A stretch of 64,000 bases of DNA from Pseudarthrobacter siccitolerans. GTDB lineage: Bacteria; Actinomycetota; Actinomycetes; Actinomycetales; Micrococcaceae. The stretch lies in assembly GCF_030823375.1 (NCBI RefSeq), contig NZ_JAUSXB010000001.1:3844001-3908000 (forward strand), written 5' to 3'. A model generated the notes under the pieces. The model worked only from the letters and a program-made list of their open reading frames with translations. It was not told the DNA's origin and did no database searches. Shown one piece after another: positions 17,805 through 26,829 of this stretch (positions within the stretch are counted from its first letter, which is position 1; every line of letters starts with the position of its first letter). Made by a program: the position numbers and the translations under genes.

Positions 17805-20494
17805 CCCCGGACTGGCCCGGCGTCCGCCCGGAATGGTCCCGCACAATCGAGGTAAAGTCCACGTCCGACGCCGATGCGCCAGGAACAGTGCGCCAATGGC
17901 ACCTGCTGGACAACGGCGCCGAGCTCGCCCGCCTCGGCATGGCGCCCGCCGGTACCCTGCTGTGCGTGCACGGCAACCCCACCTGGTCGTATTTGTGGCG
18001 GACACTGCTGGCTGCCGGATCGGATCCGGCCCACCCGTGGCGCGTTGTGGCGGTGGACCAGCTGGACATGGGCTACTCGGAGCGCACGGGCACCTTCCGC
18101 CGCCTCGCGGACCGGATCAACGACCTCGGTGACCTGACGGATGCCCTGGACCTGGAGGGGCCGGTCGTGACGGTGGGCCACGACTGGGGCGGCGTGATCA
18201 GCCTGGGCTGGGCCCTCGCACACCCGCAGGACCTGGCCGGGGTGGTGCTGACGAACACCGCCGTCCACCAGCCCTCGGGTTCGGATATCCCGCCGGCCCT
18301 GCGGCTTGCCTTGCATCCCGCAGTGCATAAGTGGGGAACGACGACGTCGGACGCCTTTCTGCGGGTGACGCACTCCCTGGCACACCCGCCGCTGCCCGCC
18401 GGGATCCGCAAGGCCTACATGGCGCCTTACCGCGGAGCGCACCGCCGGGCCGGGGTGGGAAACTTTGTGGCGGACATTCCCGTGGACGCGTCCCACCCCA
18501 GCTTTCCGGCGCTCAGCGGCGTGGCCGAAGGGCTGCGCGGGTTGCGGGTCCCGGCGCTGATGCTCTGGGGCCCCCGGGATCCCATCTTTTCGGACCGGTA
18601 CCTTAAGGACCTCCTCACCCGGCTTCCGCACGCCGATGTGCACCGCTTTGAAGGCGCGGGCCATCTCGTGGCGGAAGACCGCGATATTGCCGCACCGGTT
18701 TTCGACTGGCTCGCCCGGAACGTTAGTCCCCGCGAAAACGAATCCCCGGAAGCGGATGCCTCATCAGGTGGCGGCCTGGGGCTGGACGGTGCTCCCGAGC
18801 CGGAATCGGCGGAATTCCGGCCCCTGTGGGACCTGCTCGGCGAGCAGGCGGCAGGGCAGGCGGGAGGAGAAACCGCCGTCGCCGAAATGGCGCCGGACGG
18901 CACCACCGCCCGCTCGCTCAGCTGGCAGCAGCTGGACCGGAACATCCTGGACCTCGCCGCAGGGCTCCGGGACGCCGGAGTGGAAAGGGGCAGCCGGGTG
19001 AGCCTGATGGTTCCGCCCGGGGTGGACCTGACCGTGGCCCTCTACGCCTGCCTGCGGCTGGGCGCCGTGGTGGTCGTGGCCGACGCCGGACTGGGAACCA
19101 AGGGCTTGAGCCGGGCCGTGAAAGGCGCCACCCCTGATTTCATCATCGGAATCGACAAGGCGCTGGCTGCTGCCTCGGTGCTCGGCTGGCCGGGACGGCG
19201 GATCAGCGTGCGGGACTTCCCGCCCGCCCGCCGTCGGATGCTGGGAGTGGAGACTTCCCTCGCCGCCCTCGCCCGCGCGGGTGTCGCAGGCAGCCCAGGA
19301 CAACTGACGGACAGCGCGGATCCGGAGGCCCCGGCCGCCGTACTCTTCACATCCGGTTCCACCGGCCCCGCCAAGGGCGTGCTTTATACGCACCGGCGGC
19401 TGGCCGCGATGCGGGACACGGTGGCCGAGACCTTCGGGATCCGTCCCGGCGCCCGGCTGGTGGCAGGCTTCGCGCCCTTTGCGTTGCTGGGACCGGCGCT
19501 CGGCGCGGTGTCGGTGACGCCGGCGATGGACGTCACGGCGCCCCGCACCTTGACGGCCAGCGCGCTCGCAGACGCCGCCGCGGCCATCGACGCCACGGTG
19601 GTCTTCGCCTCGCCCGCGGCGCTGCGGAACGTCCTTGCCACCCGGGAAGGCCTGAGCGCGGCGGGCCACCAAGCCCTGGGAAGCATCGGTTTGCTGCTGT
19701 CCGCCGGCGCTCCTGTCCCGGAACCGCTTCTCGCAGAGGTGCAGCGGCTGCTGCCCGGGGCCTCGCTGCACACCCCGTACGGGATGACGGAAGCGCTGCC
19801 GGTCACCGACATCAGCCTCGAACAAATCCAGGCCGCCGACGCCGATGCTGCCGCCGGCACCGTGACGGGAGCAGGCAACGGCGTGTGCGTGGGAAAGCCG
19901 GTGCATGGCGCGCGCGTGGCCGTGGTCCCGCTGGCAGCGGATGGCACGGCGCCCGGGTGCGATCCCGTGACGGAGGCCGGCGTCACTGGCGAAATCCTGG
20001 TCAGCGCCCCGCACGTCAAGGAAGCGTACGACAGGCTGTGGCTGATCCAGCAGGAAAGCAGCAGCCTGCCGGGATGGCACCGCACGGGAGATGTGGGGCA
20101 TTTCGACGCCGTCGGCCGGCTGTGGGTGGAGGGGCGCCTCGCCCATGTGGTGACGGCCCCGAATTCTGTACTGACGCCGGTAGGCGCCGAACAGGCCATC
20201 GAACGCCTGGACTCAGTCCGGCTGGCGGCGATCACCGGCGTCGGACCGGCCGGCACCCAGGCCGTGGTCGCCGTCGTCGAGACCGTCCCTCCCGCCCGCA
20301 AGGCCGGCCCTGCTGATCTGCAACTCGCCGGGGATGTCCGGAGGGCGGCCCTGGAGGCAGGCGTCCACGTCTCCGCCGTGCTCGCAGTTCCCGCCCAGCC
20401 CACGGACATCCGGCACAACGCCAAGATCGACAGGAGCCGCCTGTCCCGCTGGGCCTCGCGGGTGCTGGCCGGCGGCCGCCCGGGAACGCCATGA
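17798..20494 (+). CDS. oleBC: OleB-OleC fusion: beta-lactone decarboxylase and beta-lactone synthetase
   Basis: An 898-residue two-domain enzyme. Residues about 1-310 are an alpha/beta hydrolase of the haloalkane dehalogenase type with LLCVHGNPTWSYLWR (oxyanion region), nucleophile Asp129 in VGHDWGG and a catalytic His in GAGHLVAED. A Ser/Glu/Gly-rich linker follows, then an ANL-superfamily domain with the P-loop FTSGSTGPAKGVLYTH and TPYGMTEALPV. OleC makes the beta-lactone and OleB decarboxylates it to the cis-olefin. The TTG at 17798 overlaps the oleA stop and has GGAAA upstream; no better start exists. Such fusions are known in actinobacteria (Micrococcus). Confidence 0.93.
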   Translation: MVTPDWPGVRPEWSRTIEVKSTSDADAPGTVRQWHLLDNGAELARLGMAPAGTLLCVHGNPTWSYLWRTLLAAGSDPAHPWRVVAVDQLDMGYSERTGTFRRLADRINDLGDLTDALDLEGPVVTVGHDWGGVISLGWALAHPQDLAGVVLTNTAVHQPSGSDIPPALRLALHPAVHKWGTTTSDAFLRVTHSLAHPPLPAGIRKAYMAPYRGAHRRAGVGNFVADIPVDASHPSFPALSGVAEGLRGLRVPALMLWGPRDPIFSDRYLKDLLTRLPHADVHRFEGAGHLVAEDRDIAAPVFDWLARNVSPRENESPEADASSGGGLGLDGAPEPESAEFRPLWDLLGEQAAGQAGGETAVAEMAPDGTTARSLSWQQLDRNILDLAAGLRDAGVERGSRVSLMVPPGVDLTVALYACLRLGAVVVVADAGLGTKGLSRAVKGATPDFIIGIDKALAAASVLGWPGRRISVRDFPPARRRMLGVETSLAALARAGVAGSPGQLTDSADPEAPAAVLFTSGSTGPAKGVLYTHRRLAAMRDTVAETFGIRPGARLVAGFAPFALLGPALGAVSVTPAMDVTAPRTLTASALADAAAAIDATVVFASPAALRNVLATREGLSAAGHQALGSIGLLLSAGAPVPEPLLAEVQRLLPGASLHTPYGMTEALPVTDISLEQIQAADADAAAGTVTGAGNGVCVGKPVHGARVAVVPLAADGTAPGCDPVTEAGVTGEILVSAPHVKEAYDRLWLIQQESSSLPGWHRTGDVGHFDAVGRLWVEGRLAHVVTAPNSVLTPVGAEQAIERLDSVRLAAITGVGPAGTQAVVAVVETVPPARKAGPADLQLAGDVRRAALEAGVHVSAVLAVPAQPTDIRHNAKIDRSRLSRWASRVLAGGRPGTP

Positions 20495-21477
20495 AGGTCC
20501 TCGTCACCGGCGCCAGCGGACTGCTCGGGGGAGAGGTGGCACGGCTCCTGGTGCGCCAGGGCCACGATGTGGCCACCTTCCAGCGCCGGCCGTCAGGAGT
20601 CGACGGCGCCACGGACTTCTGCGGGTCCCTCTCGGACGAGGAAGCGCTCCGGGCAGCCGTCCAAGGCGTTGAAGGGATCATCCACCTCGCTGCGAAGGTT
20701 TCTTTTACGGGCCGCGCCGCGGAGTTCGACGAGGTGAACATCGAAGGGACGCGCCGCCTGCTCCGTTGTGCCCGTGCGGCCGGGGCACGCGATGTGGTGT
20801 TCGTGTCCTCCCCGTCCGTGGCCCATTCCGGCGCCGCCATTGCGGGGCTGGGTGCGGAGCCGGCTGATCCGGAGCATGCGCACGGCGACTACTCCCGCAC
20901 GAAGGCCGAGGCGGAGTTGCTGGCCCTGGCAGCGGACGCTCCGGAATTCCGGGTGACGGCGGTGCGCCCCCACATCGTCTGGGGGCCCGGCGACACCCAG
21001 CTGGTGGAACGGGTTTTGGAGCGCGCCGGCCGGGGCCGCCTGCCGCTGCTCGACGCCGGCGCGGCCCTCATCGACACCACGTATGTGGACAACGCCGCCG
21101 CGGCCATCGTCGCCGCGCTGCACCGCATGGACCACGTCCATGGCAGGGCCCTGGTGGTGAGCAACGGCGAACCTCGTCCGGTGGGGGAGCTGCTGGCAGG
21201 CATGTGTGCCGCGGGAGGCGTCCCCGCGCCGGCGTGGTCCGTGCCCGGTGCCGTGGCCCGGGCGGCGGGAGCGGTGGTGGAGAAACTCTGGACCTGGGCC
21301 GGGCGGAAAGAAGAGCCGCCCATGACCCGGTTCCTCGCCGAGCAGCTCTCCACCGCCCACTGGTTCGACCAGCGCCAGACGCAGGAACTCCTCAACTGGT
21401 CTCCCGCAGTCTCGCTGGATGAGGGCCTGGCGAGGCTGGCCGAGCACTACAGTTCACAGTCAGCGCCGCCGTCGTAA
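20491..21477 (+). CDS. oleD: OleD, beta-keto acid reductase
   Basis: A 328-residue extended short-chain dehydrogenase that reduces the OleA product to the beta-hydroxy acid using NAD(P)H. It has the Rossmann motif GASGLLG at residues 7-13, a Ser in VFVSSPS and the catalytic pair YSRTK. The ATG overlaps the oleBC stop (ATGA), so the three ole genes form a tightly coupled operon. The gene ends inside a terminator hairpin. Confidence 0.93.
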   Translation: MKVLVTGASGLLGGEVARLLVRQGHDVATFQRRPSGVDGATDFCGSLSDEEALRAAVQGVEGIIHLAAKVSFTGRAAEFDEVNIEGTRRLLRCARAAGARDVVFVSSPSVAHSGAAIAGLGAEPADPEHAHGDYSRTKAEAELLALAADAPEFRVTAVRPHIVWGPGDTQLVERVLERAGRGRLPLLDAGAALIDTTYVDNAAAAIVAALHRMDHVHGRALVVSNGEPRPVGELLAGMCAAGGVPAPAWSVPGAVARAAGAVVEKLWTWAGRKEEPPMTRFLAEQLSTAHWFDQRQTQELLNWSPAVSLDEGLARLAEHYSSQSAPPS

Positions 21478-21494
21478 ATTACGACGGCGGCGCT
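21462..21494 (+). terminator. Terminator hairpin overlapping the oleD stop
   Basis: Perfect 14-base arms (21462-21475 and 21481-21494) enclose a short AAATT-type loop that contains the end of the oleD stop codon. The right arm contains ACGACGGCGG. Confidence 0.75.
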
Positions 21495-21531
21495 CGGCTT
21501 GGGAAGGCTGCCCTCCAAGGGCGCCAGCGGC

Positions 21532-22233
21532 TCAGCTGATGGTGAGCTTGCGGCCCTTGATCAGGAGCCAGAAGATGAAGCTTGTTTCGCCGATGATGGC
21601 GAACAGGCCGTACACCGGGGTGAATCCATCCACGAACGCCACCCCGAGTGCGTCGAGGACGTATCCCGCGCCGGAGATGACCAGGAGGACTCCGAAGACT
21701 TTGGGGACAAAGGTGGAGCGGAGTTCCAGGTACCCGATGAGGATGAGGTAGAGCCCGAACAGCCCCAGGCTGGTGAGCCAGATGGTACGGAACGATCCGA
21801 TGGCGTTCATTGCCTGTTCGGGATCGTCCAGCAGGGTGTAGGCGTAGGCCAGTTGTCCTGCGGCCACGGCGAAGAGCCCTGCGAATGCGACGCGCATCCA
21901 GGCCGCGGCCGCTGACAGCGGCCTGTTGACGCCTTTGAACAGGGCGTACCAGGCGGCAGAAACGAGCACATCGAGGAGGATGACCAGGTAGATGCATACG
22001 ACGCCGGCAAGGTAGATGGGCCCCGACTGCGAGATGTCCTGGGCAGTTTTACCTGCATCTCCGGGAGTGATCAGGGGCATCACAGCCCCGAAGTAGCCGG
22101 CCGCCATGAGGACCACCACGAGCAGCAGTCCCAGCCCGGACACCAGGCTGGCGGTGGCGGGTGTCCACCTGCGGAAATCCAGTTTCGAGGTCCTTTGGGA
22201 AGGGGTGGTGCGGGTTGCTGGGAACGTGCTCAT
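21532..22233 (-). CDS. DUF4386 family membrane protein
   Basis: A 233-residue integral membrane protein with about six helices. The first helix and loop (GLLLVVVLMAAGYFGAVMPL), the long second segment and the pattern ALFKGVNRPLSAAAAWMRVAFA match DUF4386, a family of unknown function often next to TetR regulators. It is divergent from a TetR gene across a 65-base region with repeated GTAAG elements, suggesting control by that regulator. Confidence 0.85.
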   Translation of the reverse strand: MSTFPATRTTPSQRTSKLDFRRWTPATASLVSGLGLLLVVVLMAAGYFGAVMPLITPGDAGKTAQDISQSGPIYLAGVVCIYLVILLDVLVSAAWYALFKGVNRPLSAAAAWMRVAFAGLFAVAAGQLAYAYTLLDDPEQAMNAIGSFRTIWLTSLGLFGLYLILIGYLELRSTFVPKVFGVLLVISGAGYVLDALGVAFVDGFTPVYGLFAIIGETSFIFWLLIKGRKLTIS

Positions 22234-22242
22234 AACATCTGC

Positions 22243-22290
22243 CTTACGTTGTAAGTTTATGATGTAAGTAAGCTACGCCTACGGTGTAAG
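22243..22290. promoter_or_regulatory. Putative TetR operators between divergent genes
   Basis: CTTACGTTGTAAG at 22243-22255 is an inverted repeat (CTTAC, 3-base spacer, GTAAG). TACGTTGTAAG (22245-22255) recurs with one mismatch as TACGGTGTAAG (22280-22290), 35 bases on, and a further GTAAG sits between. This is the expected arrangement for a TetR regulator acting on both divergent promoters. Confidence 0.6.
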
Positions 22291-22298
22291 GTAAGTCA

Positions 22299-23012
22299 AT
22301 GGATCAAGGAGAAAGAGGGGGCATGCCGGAAAGGAAAAGCCAGCGGGTCGGGGGGCGGGCACGTTTGAACCGCGGCAGGGTACTCGAGACCGCCATCAGG
22401 CTTGCGGATGAGGGTGGGATCGAAAAGTTGTCGATGCGCCGGCTGGGGGATGAACTGGGCGTGGAAGCGATGTCGCTGTACAACCATGTTTCCAATAAGG
22501 AGGACCTGCTCAACGGGATGATCGATGCCCTCTACGGTGAGATCGAACTGCCATCCCATGACGATGACTGGAAGACCGCCTTGCGCAAGCGGTCCGGCTC
22601 GGTGCGCGCTGTCCTGCAGCGCCACCCCTGGGCCAACGGACTCATGGACTCAGCCACCCAGGCCGGCCCCGCCACGCTGAGGCATCATGACAGGGTGCTC
22701 GGGACATTCCGGAACGGGGGATTTTCCCTGGCTATGACGGCGCACGCCTTCTCCGCTTTGGATAGCTACGTGTACGGCTTTGCGAAGCAGGAAAAGGCCC
22801 TGCCCTTCGATTCGGGCGAAGAAGCGGCCGCCATGGCCCACGTCATGCTTGCCCAGCTGCCGTCCGGCGAGTACCCCTACCTGCATGAACTGATGGCCAA
22901 GCATGTCCTCCAGCCGGGATACAGCTACGCTCACGAGTTCGCGTTCGGGCTGGACCTGGTGCTCGACGCCCTGGAGCGGGCCAGGGATTCAGGGGCCGAG
23001 GCGGGGGACTAA
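22299..23012 (+). CDS. TetR/AcrR-family regulator (TetR_C_1 type)
   Basis: A 237-residue repressor. The N-terminal helix-turn-helix spans ETAIRLADEGGIEKLSMRRLGDELGVEAMSLYNHV (written here as the full helix set), with the TetR-typical S-L-Y-N-H-V recognition end; the C-terminal domain is all-helical and of the tetracycline-repressor type. ATG 22299 is used; ATG 22323 with AGGAG upstream would shorten it by eight residues. Its stop codon overlaps that of the convergent DUF2306 gene. Confidence 0.85.
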   Translation: MDQGERGGMPERKSQRVGGRARLNRGRVLETAIRLADEGGIEKLSMRRLGDELGVEAMSLYNHVSNKEDLLNGMIDALYGEIELPSHDDDWKTALRKRSGSVRAVLQRHPWANGLMDSATQAGPATLRHHDRVLGTFRNGGFSLAMTAHAFSALDSYVYGFAKQEKALPFDSGEEAAAMAHVMLAQLPSGEYPYLHELMAKHVLQPGYSYAHEFAFGLDLVLDALERARDSGAEAGD

Positions 23013-23704
23013 GCGGCCTGGATGGAAGGCCGGGGCTTTGATGCGGGATCCTGCGCGCGGCGGTAGATGAAGTATTCGGCCACCGCCAGGCTGAGAACCC
23101 ATGATGCCCCGATCAGGAGTGCCCGGGTCAGCTCGTTCACTGGCCCCACCAGGACAATCCAGGGAATGGTCACCACAACAATGGTTCCCTGGGCAACGCC
23201 GATGGCGTACGCCCGGGACATCCACTCACTGTGCCGGACGTAGTTCCGGCGCCGCACGGCGATGAATCCCAGGATGATGAACGCCACCATGGCGGATCCG
23301 AAGACCAGGCGGAGGGCGAGGAGAAGCGGTCCGTCCAGGGGTGGGAGGTCGTAGAAGACAGCCATCCACAAACCGGACAGGGCGGCGAGCAGGCCGGTAG
23401 GGGCGAGGATGCGGCCGGCGATTTTGTGCCAGCTTGCCCTGCGGCGTTTGCCGCGCCGCAGCGTGGGAACGAACTGGAACGCGCCCAGCACCAGGTACAC
23501 GGTGACCGTAGGAATATGGATCAGCACGGGGACAGGCGAATCGAAGAAGCGCGCGTTGTCCGGGGTTACCTGGCCTCCCGTCAGGTCGGTCAGGCGGACG
23601 GCCCCGGCGATGATCGGGACGAGGCTGAGGAGGATAAGGCCGGCGGGCGCCAGCCACCGGGACTTGGGGTTTGGGCGGGAACGGCGGATAGTTGCAGAGC
23701 TCAT
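23009..23704 (-). CDS. DUF2306 family membrane protein
   Basis: A 231-residue protein with about seven hydrophobic segments. Signature positions include the polar motif VLIHIPTVTVYLVLGAFQF and the pair RASWHKIAGRI and VRHSEWMSRAYAI, conserved in DUF2306. Function unknown. The frame stays open much further upstream, but the ATG at 23704 (MSSATIRRS) is the first with sensible membrane topology. Converges with the TetR gene with a four-base overlap of stops. Confidence 0.85.
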   Translation of the reverse strand: MSSATIRRSRPNPKSRWLAPAGLILLSLVPIIAGAVRLTDLTGGQVTPDNARFFDSPVPVLIHIPTVTVYLVLGAFQFVPTLRRGKRRRASWHKIAGRILAPTGLLAALSGLWMAVFYDLPPLDGPLLLALRLVFGSAMVAFIILGFIAVRRRNYVRHSEWMSRAYAIGVAQGTIVVVTIPWIVLVGPVNELTRALLIGASWVLSLAVAEYFIYRRAQDPASKPRPSIQAA

Positions 23705-24022
23705 GGTCTCGCTTCTCTGAAGTGGCTGGGCCTTGCCCTGGCACGGACATCGTTGTTCCTTCAGGCCCTGCGGTGGGAGTCCAAGCGTTGATGGCCGGAA
23801 TAACGGTGCCCAGCAGCACCTATTCGTACGGCGTAGGCCCAACCTACTGCACTTGGTTCCGGCAAGCGACAGGGACGCGGATTCTTTCGACGGCGTCGAG
23901 CTCGTGCCACCCGGCCAGCCCTGAAAACGCTGACGGCAGCAATACAACACCCTCACCGCTACGAAGACTGGGTGGGCGGGGACTGCGCCCACTGAGGTGG
24001 TTCGAAGGAGAGGTCCGATCGT

Positions 24023-24892
24023 ATGAACGAAAAGAGCCGCAAGGCGCTCATCAGCATCCCCATCGCGGTGGTGGCGGCGGTGCTCATGGCCCTTGCCGGA
24101 AGCCAGGGCGGGGCAGCTCTGGGCGGGTTCCCGGTGTTCGCGCTCGGTGTTGCCGCGGCGTTCGTGATCCAGTGGCTGGTGTTCATCCCGTCCTACAAGG
24201 CGCAGACGGAGAAGTTCTACGATCTCACCGGAGCGCTGACCTACATCTCCATCACGGTGTTCCTGGTGCTGGCCTCCCCGGGCGTGGATGCTCGCGGCCT
24301 GGTGCTGGCGGTGATGGTGGTGCTGTGGGCCATCCGGCTGGGCAGCTTCCTGTTCCTGCGGATCAGCAAGCACGGCAAGGACGACCGGTTCGATGACCTC
24401 AAACCGGACTTTTTCCGTTTCCTGAACACGTGGACCATCCAGGGCCTGTGGGTGGTCCTCACCGCGGCGCTGGCGTGGGTGGCCATCACCTCCGACAAAA
24501 AGGTAGGCCTGGACTGGTTCTTCTGGGTGGGACTGCTGGTGTGGGCCGCTGGCATCACGGTGGAAACCGGGGCGGACGTCCAGAAGGCCCGGTTCAAGGC
24601 CGACCCCGCCAACAAGGGCCGCTTCATCAACACCGGCCTGTGGTCAAAGTCCCGCCACCCCAACTACTTCGGCGAGATCACGCTCTGGGTGGGCGTCGCC
24701 ATTATTGCCCTGCCTGTGCTGCAGGGCTGGCAGTGGGCCGCGCTGGTCTCCCCGGTGTTCGTGGCCTTGCTGCTCATCAAGGGCAGCGGCGTGCCGCCGC
24801 TGGAGGCCAAGGCGGACAAGAAGTGGGGCAGCCAGGCGGATTACGAGGCGTATAAGCAGAACACCCCGGTGCTGGTGCCGAAGCTTAACTAG
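24023..24892 (+). CDS. DUF1295 family membrane protein (steroid 5-alpha-reductase-like)
   Basis: A 289-residue integral membrane protein. The C-terminal half has the signature FINTGLWSKSRHPNYFGEI, where R-H-P-N-Y-F-G-E is diagnostic of DUF1295 and related to isoprenylcysteine methyltransferase/steroid reductase folds. Substrate unknown. AAGGAGAGG lies upstream of the ATG. Converges with the channel gene, two bases between stops. Confidence 0.88.
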   Translation: MNEKSRKALISIPIAVVAAVLMALAGSQGGAALGGFPVFALGVAAAFVIQWLVFIPSYKAQTEKFYDLTGALTYISITVFLVLASPGVDARGLVLAVMVVLWAIRLGSFLFLRISKHGKDDRFDDLKPDFFRFLNTWTIQGLWVVLTAALAWVAITSDKKVGLDWFFWVGLLVWAAGITVETGADVQKARFKADPANKGRFINTGLWSKSRHPNYFGEITLWVGVAIIALPVLQGWQWAALVSPVFVALLLIKGSGVPPLEAKADKKWGSQADYEAYKQNTPVLVPKLN

Positions 24893-24894
24893 GG

Positions 24895-25785
24895 TCAGGT
24901 GTCCGGTTCCCCGGCCCGCCGGTCCCGGTGGTGCAGTTCGTAGCTGTCGAACACGTCCGAAGAGGTTGTTCCGGAATGGCCGAATCTGCCGCGAAGGACG
25001 TCCGCGAGTCCTTCCAACGCTGAGTGCAGCATCCGGCCCGCAAACCGGAGTTCCTGGTTTTGGCTCTGGCTGGCTTCGGATGCAAGCTCCTGGGCGTAGG
25101 CAACGGTGGCGGGCAGGGAACCCCGCTGATCCACTTCGCGGAAGTAGTAGGTTTCGTGGAACGCCAGCAGATCTATGCTGACGGACGCCACGTTCCCTGC
25201 CATCGACTCCAGCAGCCCGGCCGCATGGCCGGGTTCCAAAGCGGACAGGCCCGCAGGTCCTGCCGCCTCCCGGAACAGGTTCAGCTGGTGGGCAAGGGCC
25301 CGACGGCGGTTCAGGGCAGGATAGGTCTGCAGGATCCACGTGACCGTGGCGGTCAGCAGCCCGAACCCGGTGATGGCCTGAAAGCCGGACACCAGCCGGA
25401 GCAGCGGATCGGCCGCCACGATCTCACCGAACCCAACGGTGGAAAGACTGACAAGGGAGATGTAGAGCGCTTCGGCAAAGTCCGCGTGCCGGGGAACGCC
25501 GGGCCCGTAGACAAAACCGTCCGGCAGATGGGGGAGGTACAGCAGCGCCCATCCGGTGGCAGCCAGGCTTGCCCAGGCGGCGATGACAGCGGCCATGGCC
25601 AGCGGCGCCGCAACGGAGGATGCCCGGCCGCGCAGTTTTTTCGTCAGGAACCAAACTCCACGCATGATCGCGCGTCCCGCAGGGCCGGAACCGTGCGGAT
25701 AGAGAAGCGTGTGGAAGACGTCGGCGAGCATCAGCAGAATCAGCCCGGCGCCCAAAACCGTCCACAGGGTGTCCGCGAAGTTCAT
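24895..25785 (-). CDS. Two-helix potassium channel-like protein
   Basis: A 296-residue membrane protein. Four hydrophobic segments include the pore region [21 protein letters not shown], whose STVGFGE fits the K+ selectivity filter (usual TVGYG, here F for Y), flanked by two helices as in Ion_trans_2 channels. The C-terminal ~140 residues are soluble and helical without an RCK-type Rossmann motif, so the gating ligand is unclear. Confidence 0.85.
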   Translation of the reverse strand: MNFADTLWTVLGAGLILLMLADVFHTLLYPHGSGPAGRAIMRGVWFLTKKLRGRASSVAAPLAMAAVIAAWASLAATGWALLYLPHLPDGFVYGPGVPRHADFAEALYISLVSLSTVGFGEIVAADPLLRLVSGFQAITGFGLLTATVTWILQTYPALNRRRALAHQLNLFREAAGPAGLSALEPGHAAGLLESMAGNVASVSIDLLAFHETYYFREVDQRGSLPATVAYAQELASEASQSQNQELRFAGRMLHSALEGLADVLRGRFGHSGTTSSDVFDSYELHHRDRRAGEPDT

Positions 25786-25982
25786 GCCTCATTTTAGGAC
25801 GGCACCGTGCGGGAGCCGGGGGAACGGCCGCCTGCAGCAGCCGGTTGCACTCCGGGAGCGCATTCCGGGAGACCGGACCAAGTTCTCGTCCATCCTTTGG
25901 TGGGACAATGGATCCAGGACAGCTGTCACGGTGCCGGCCCCGGTACCGGCACGTCCCGCTCAAAAACCAGGAGGGGATCCTG

Positions 25983-26792
25983 ATGGACCCCACCACAGTC
26001 GTTGTCATCGTCCTCGTCGTCGTGCTGCTCATCGTGGCGAAAATGGCTATCCGGATCGTGCGCCAATACGAGAAGGGCGTGCTGTTCCGGCTCGGCAGGG
26101 TTGTCGGTATCAGGGAGCCCGGCCTGCGGCTGATCATCCCGCTCGTCGACCGGCTGCCCCTGGTCAGCCTGCGGATCGTGACCATGCCCATCCAGTCCCA
26201 GGGCATCATCACGCAGGACAACGTGAGCGTCGACGTCTCAGCGGTGGCCTACTACCGCGTGGTCGACGCCGTGAAGTCCGTCGTCGCGATCGAAAACGTG
26301 GCTGCGGCCATCGACCAGATCGCCCAGACCACCCTGCGGAAAGTCGTCGGCCGCCACACCCTGGACCAGACCCTGTCCGAGACCGAACGGATCAACGACG
26401 ACATCCGCGAAATCCTCGACGTGCTCACCATCGAATGGGGCGTCGAAGTCACCTTGGTGGAGCTGAAGGACATCCAGCTGCCCGAAAGCATGAAGCGGGC
26501 TATGGCCCGGCAGGCTGAAGCCGAACGCGAAAAGAGGGCCAAGATCATCGCCGCCGAAGGCGAAGCCATCGCAGCAGCTGCCCTCGGGGACGCCTCCGAC
26601 ACCATGATGGCCCACCCGCTGGCCCTGCAGTTAAGGAACCTGCAGTCCCTGGTTGAAATCGGCGTCGACAAGAACACCACTGTGGTCTTCCCCGCCCCGC
26701 TGATGAGCACCATCGGTGAGCTCTCCGCGTTCCTGGCCCGCGAAAATCAGGCGGCAGCCGCTGGCGGCAAGGCACCCATCAAGGCGGCATAA
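25983..26792 (+). CDS. Slipin / stomatin-like SPFH-domain protein
   Basis: A 269-residue membrane-anchored scaffold. It has one N-terminal helix, the SPFH core ([36 protein letters not shown]) and a helical oligomerisation stretch ([19 protein letters not shown]) followed by an Ala-rich tail. Slipins organise membrane microdomains and often act with NfeD-type proteins, none of which is adjacent. The ATG at 25983 has AGGAGGGG at good spacing. Confidence 0.92.
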   Translation: MDPTTVVVIVLVVVLLIVAKMAIRIVRQYEKGVLFRLGRVVGIREPGLRLIIPLVDRLPLVSLRIVTMPIQSQGIITQDNVSVDVSAVAYYRVVDAVKSVVAIENVAAAIDQIAQTTLRKVVGRHTLDQTLSETERINDDIREILDVLTIEWGVEVTLVELKDIQLPESMKRAMARQAEAEREKRAKIIAAEGEAIAAAALGDASDTMMAHPLALQLRNLQSLVEIGVDKNTTVVFPAPLMSTIGELSAFLARENQAAAAGGKAPIKAA

Positions 26793-26829
26793 CCCTCGGC
26801 AACGCTTACCTGCAGGCGAGCCCGCTGTT

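Noticed and set aside
23705..24373. N-terminal extension of the DUF2306 gene
   Set aside because: The frame is open but the upstream product is polar, unlike the family, and the ATG at 23704 gives the normal length.
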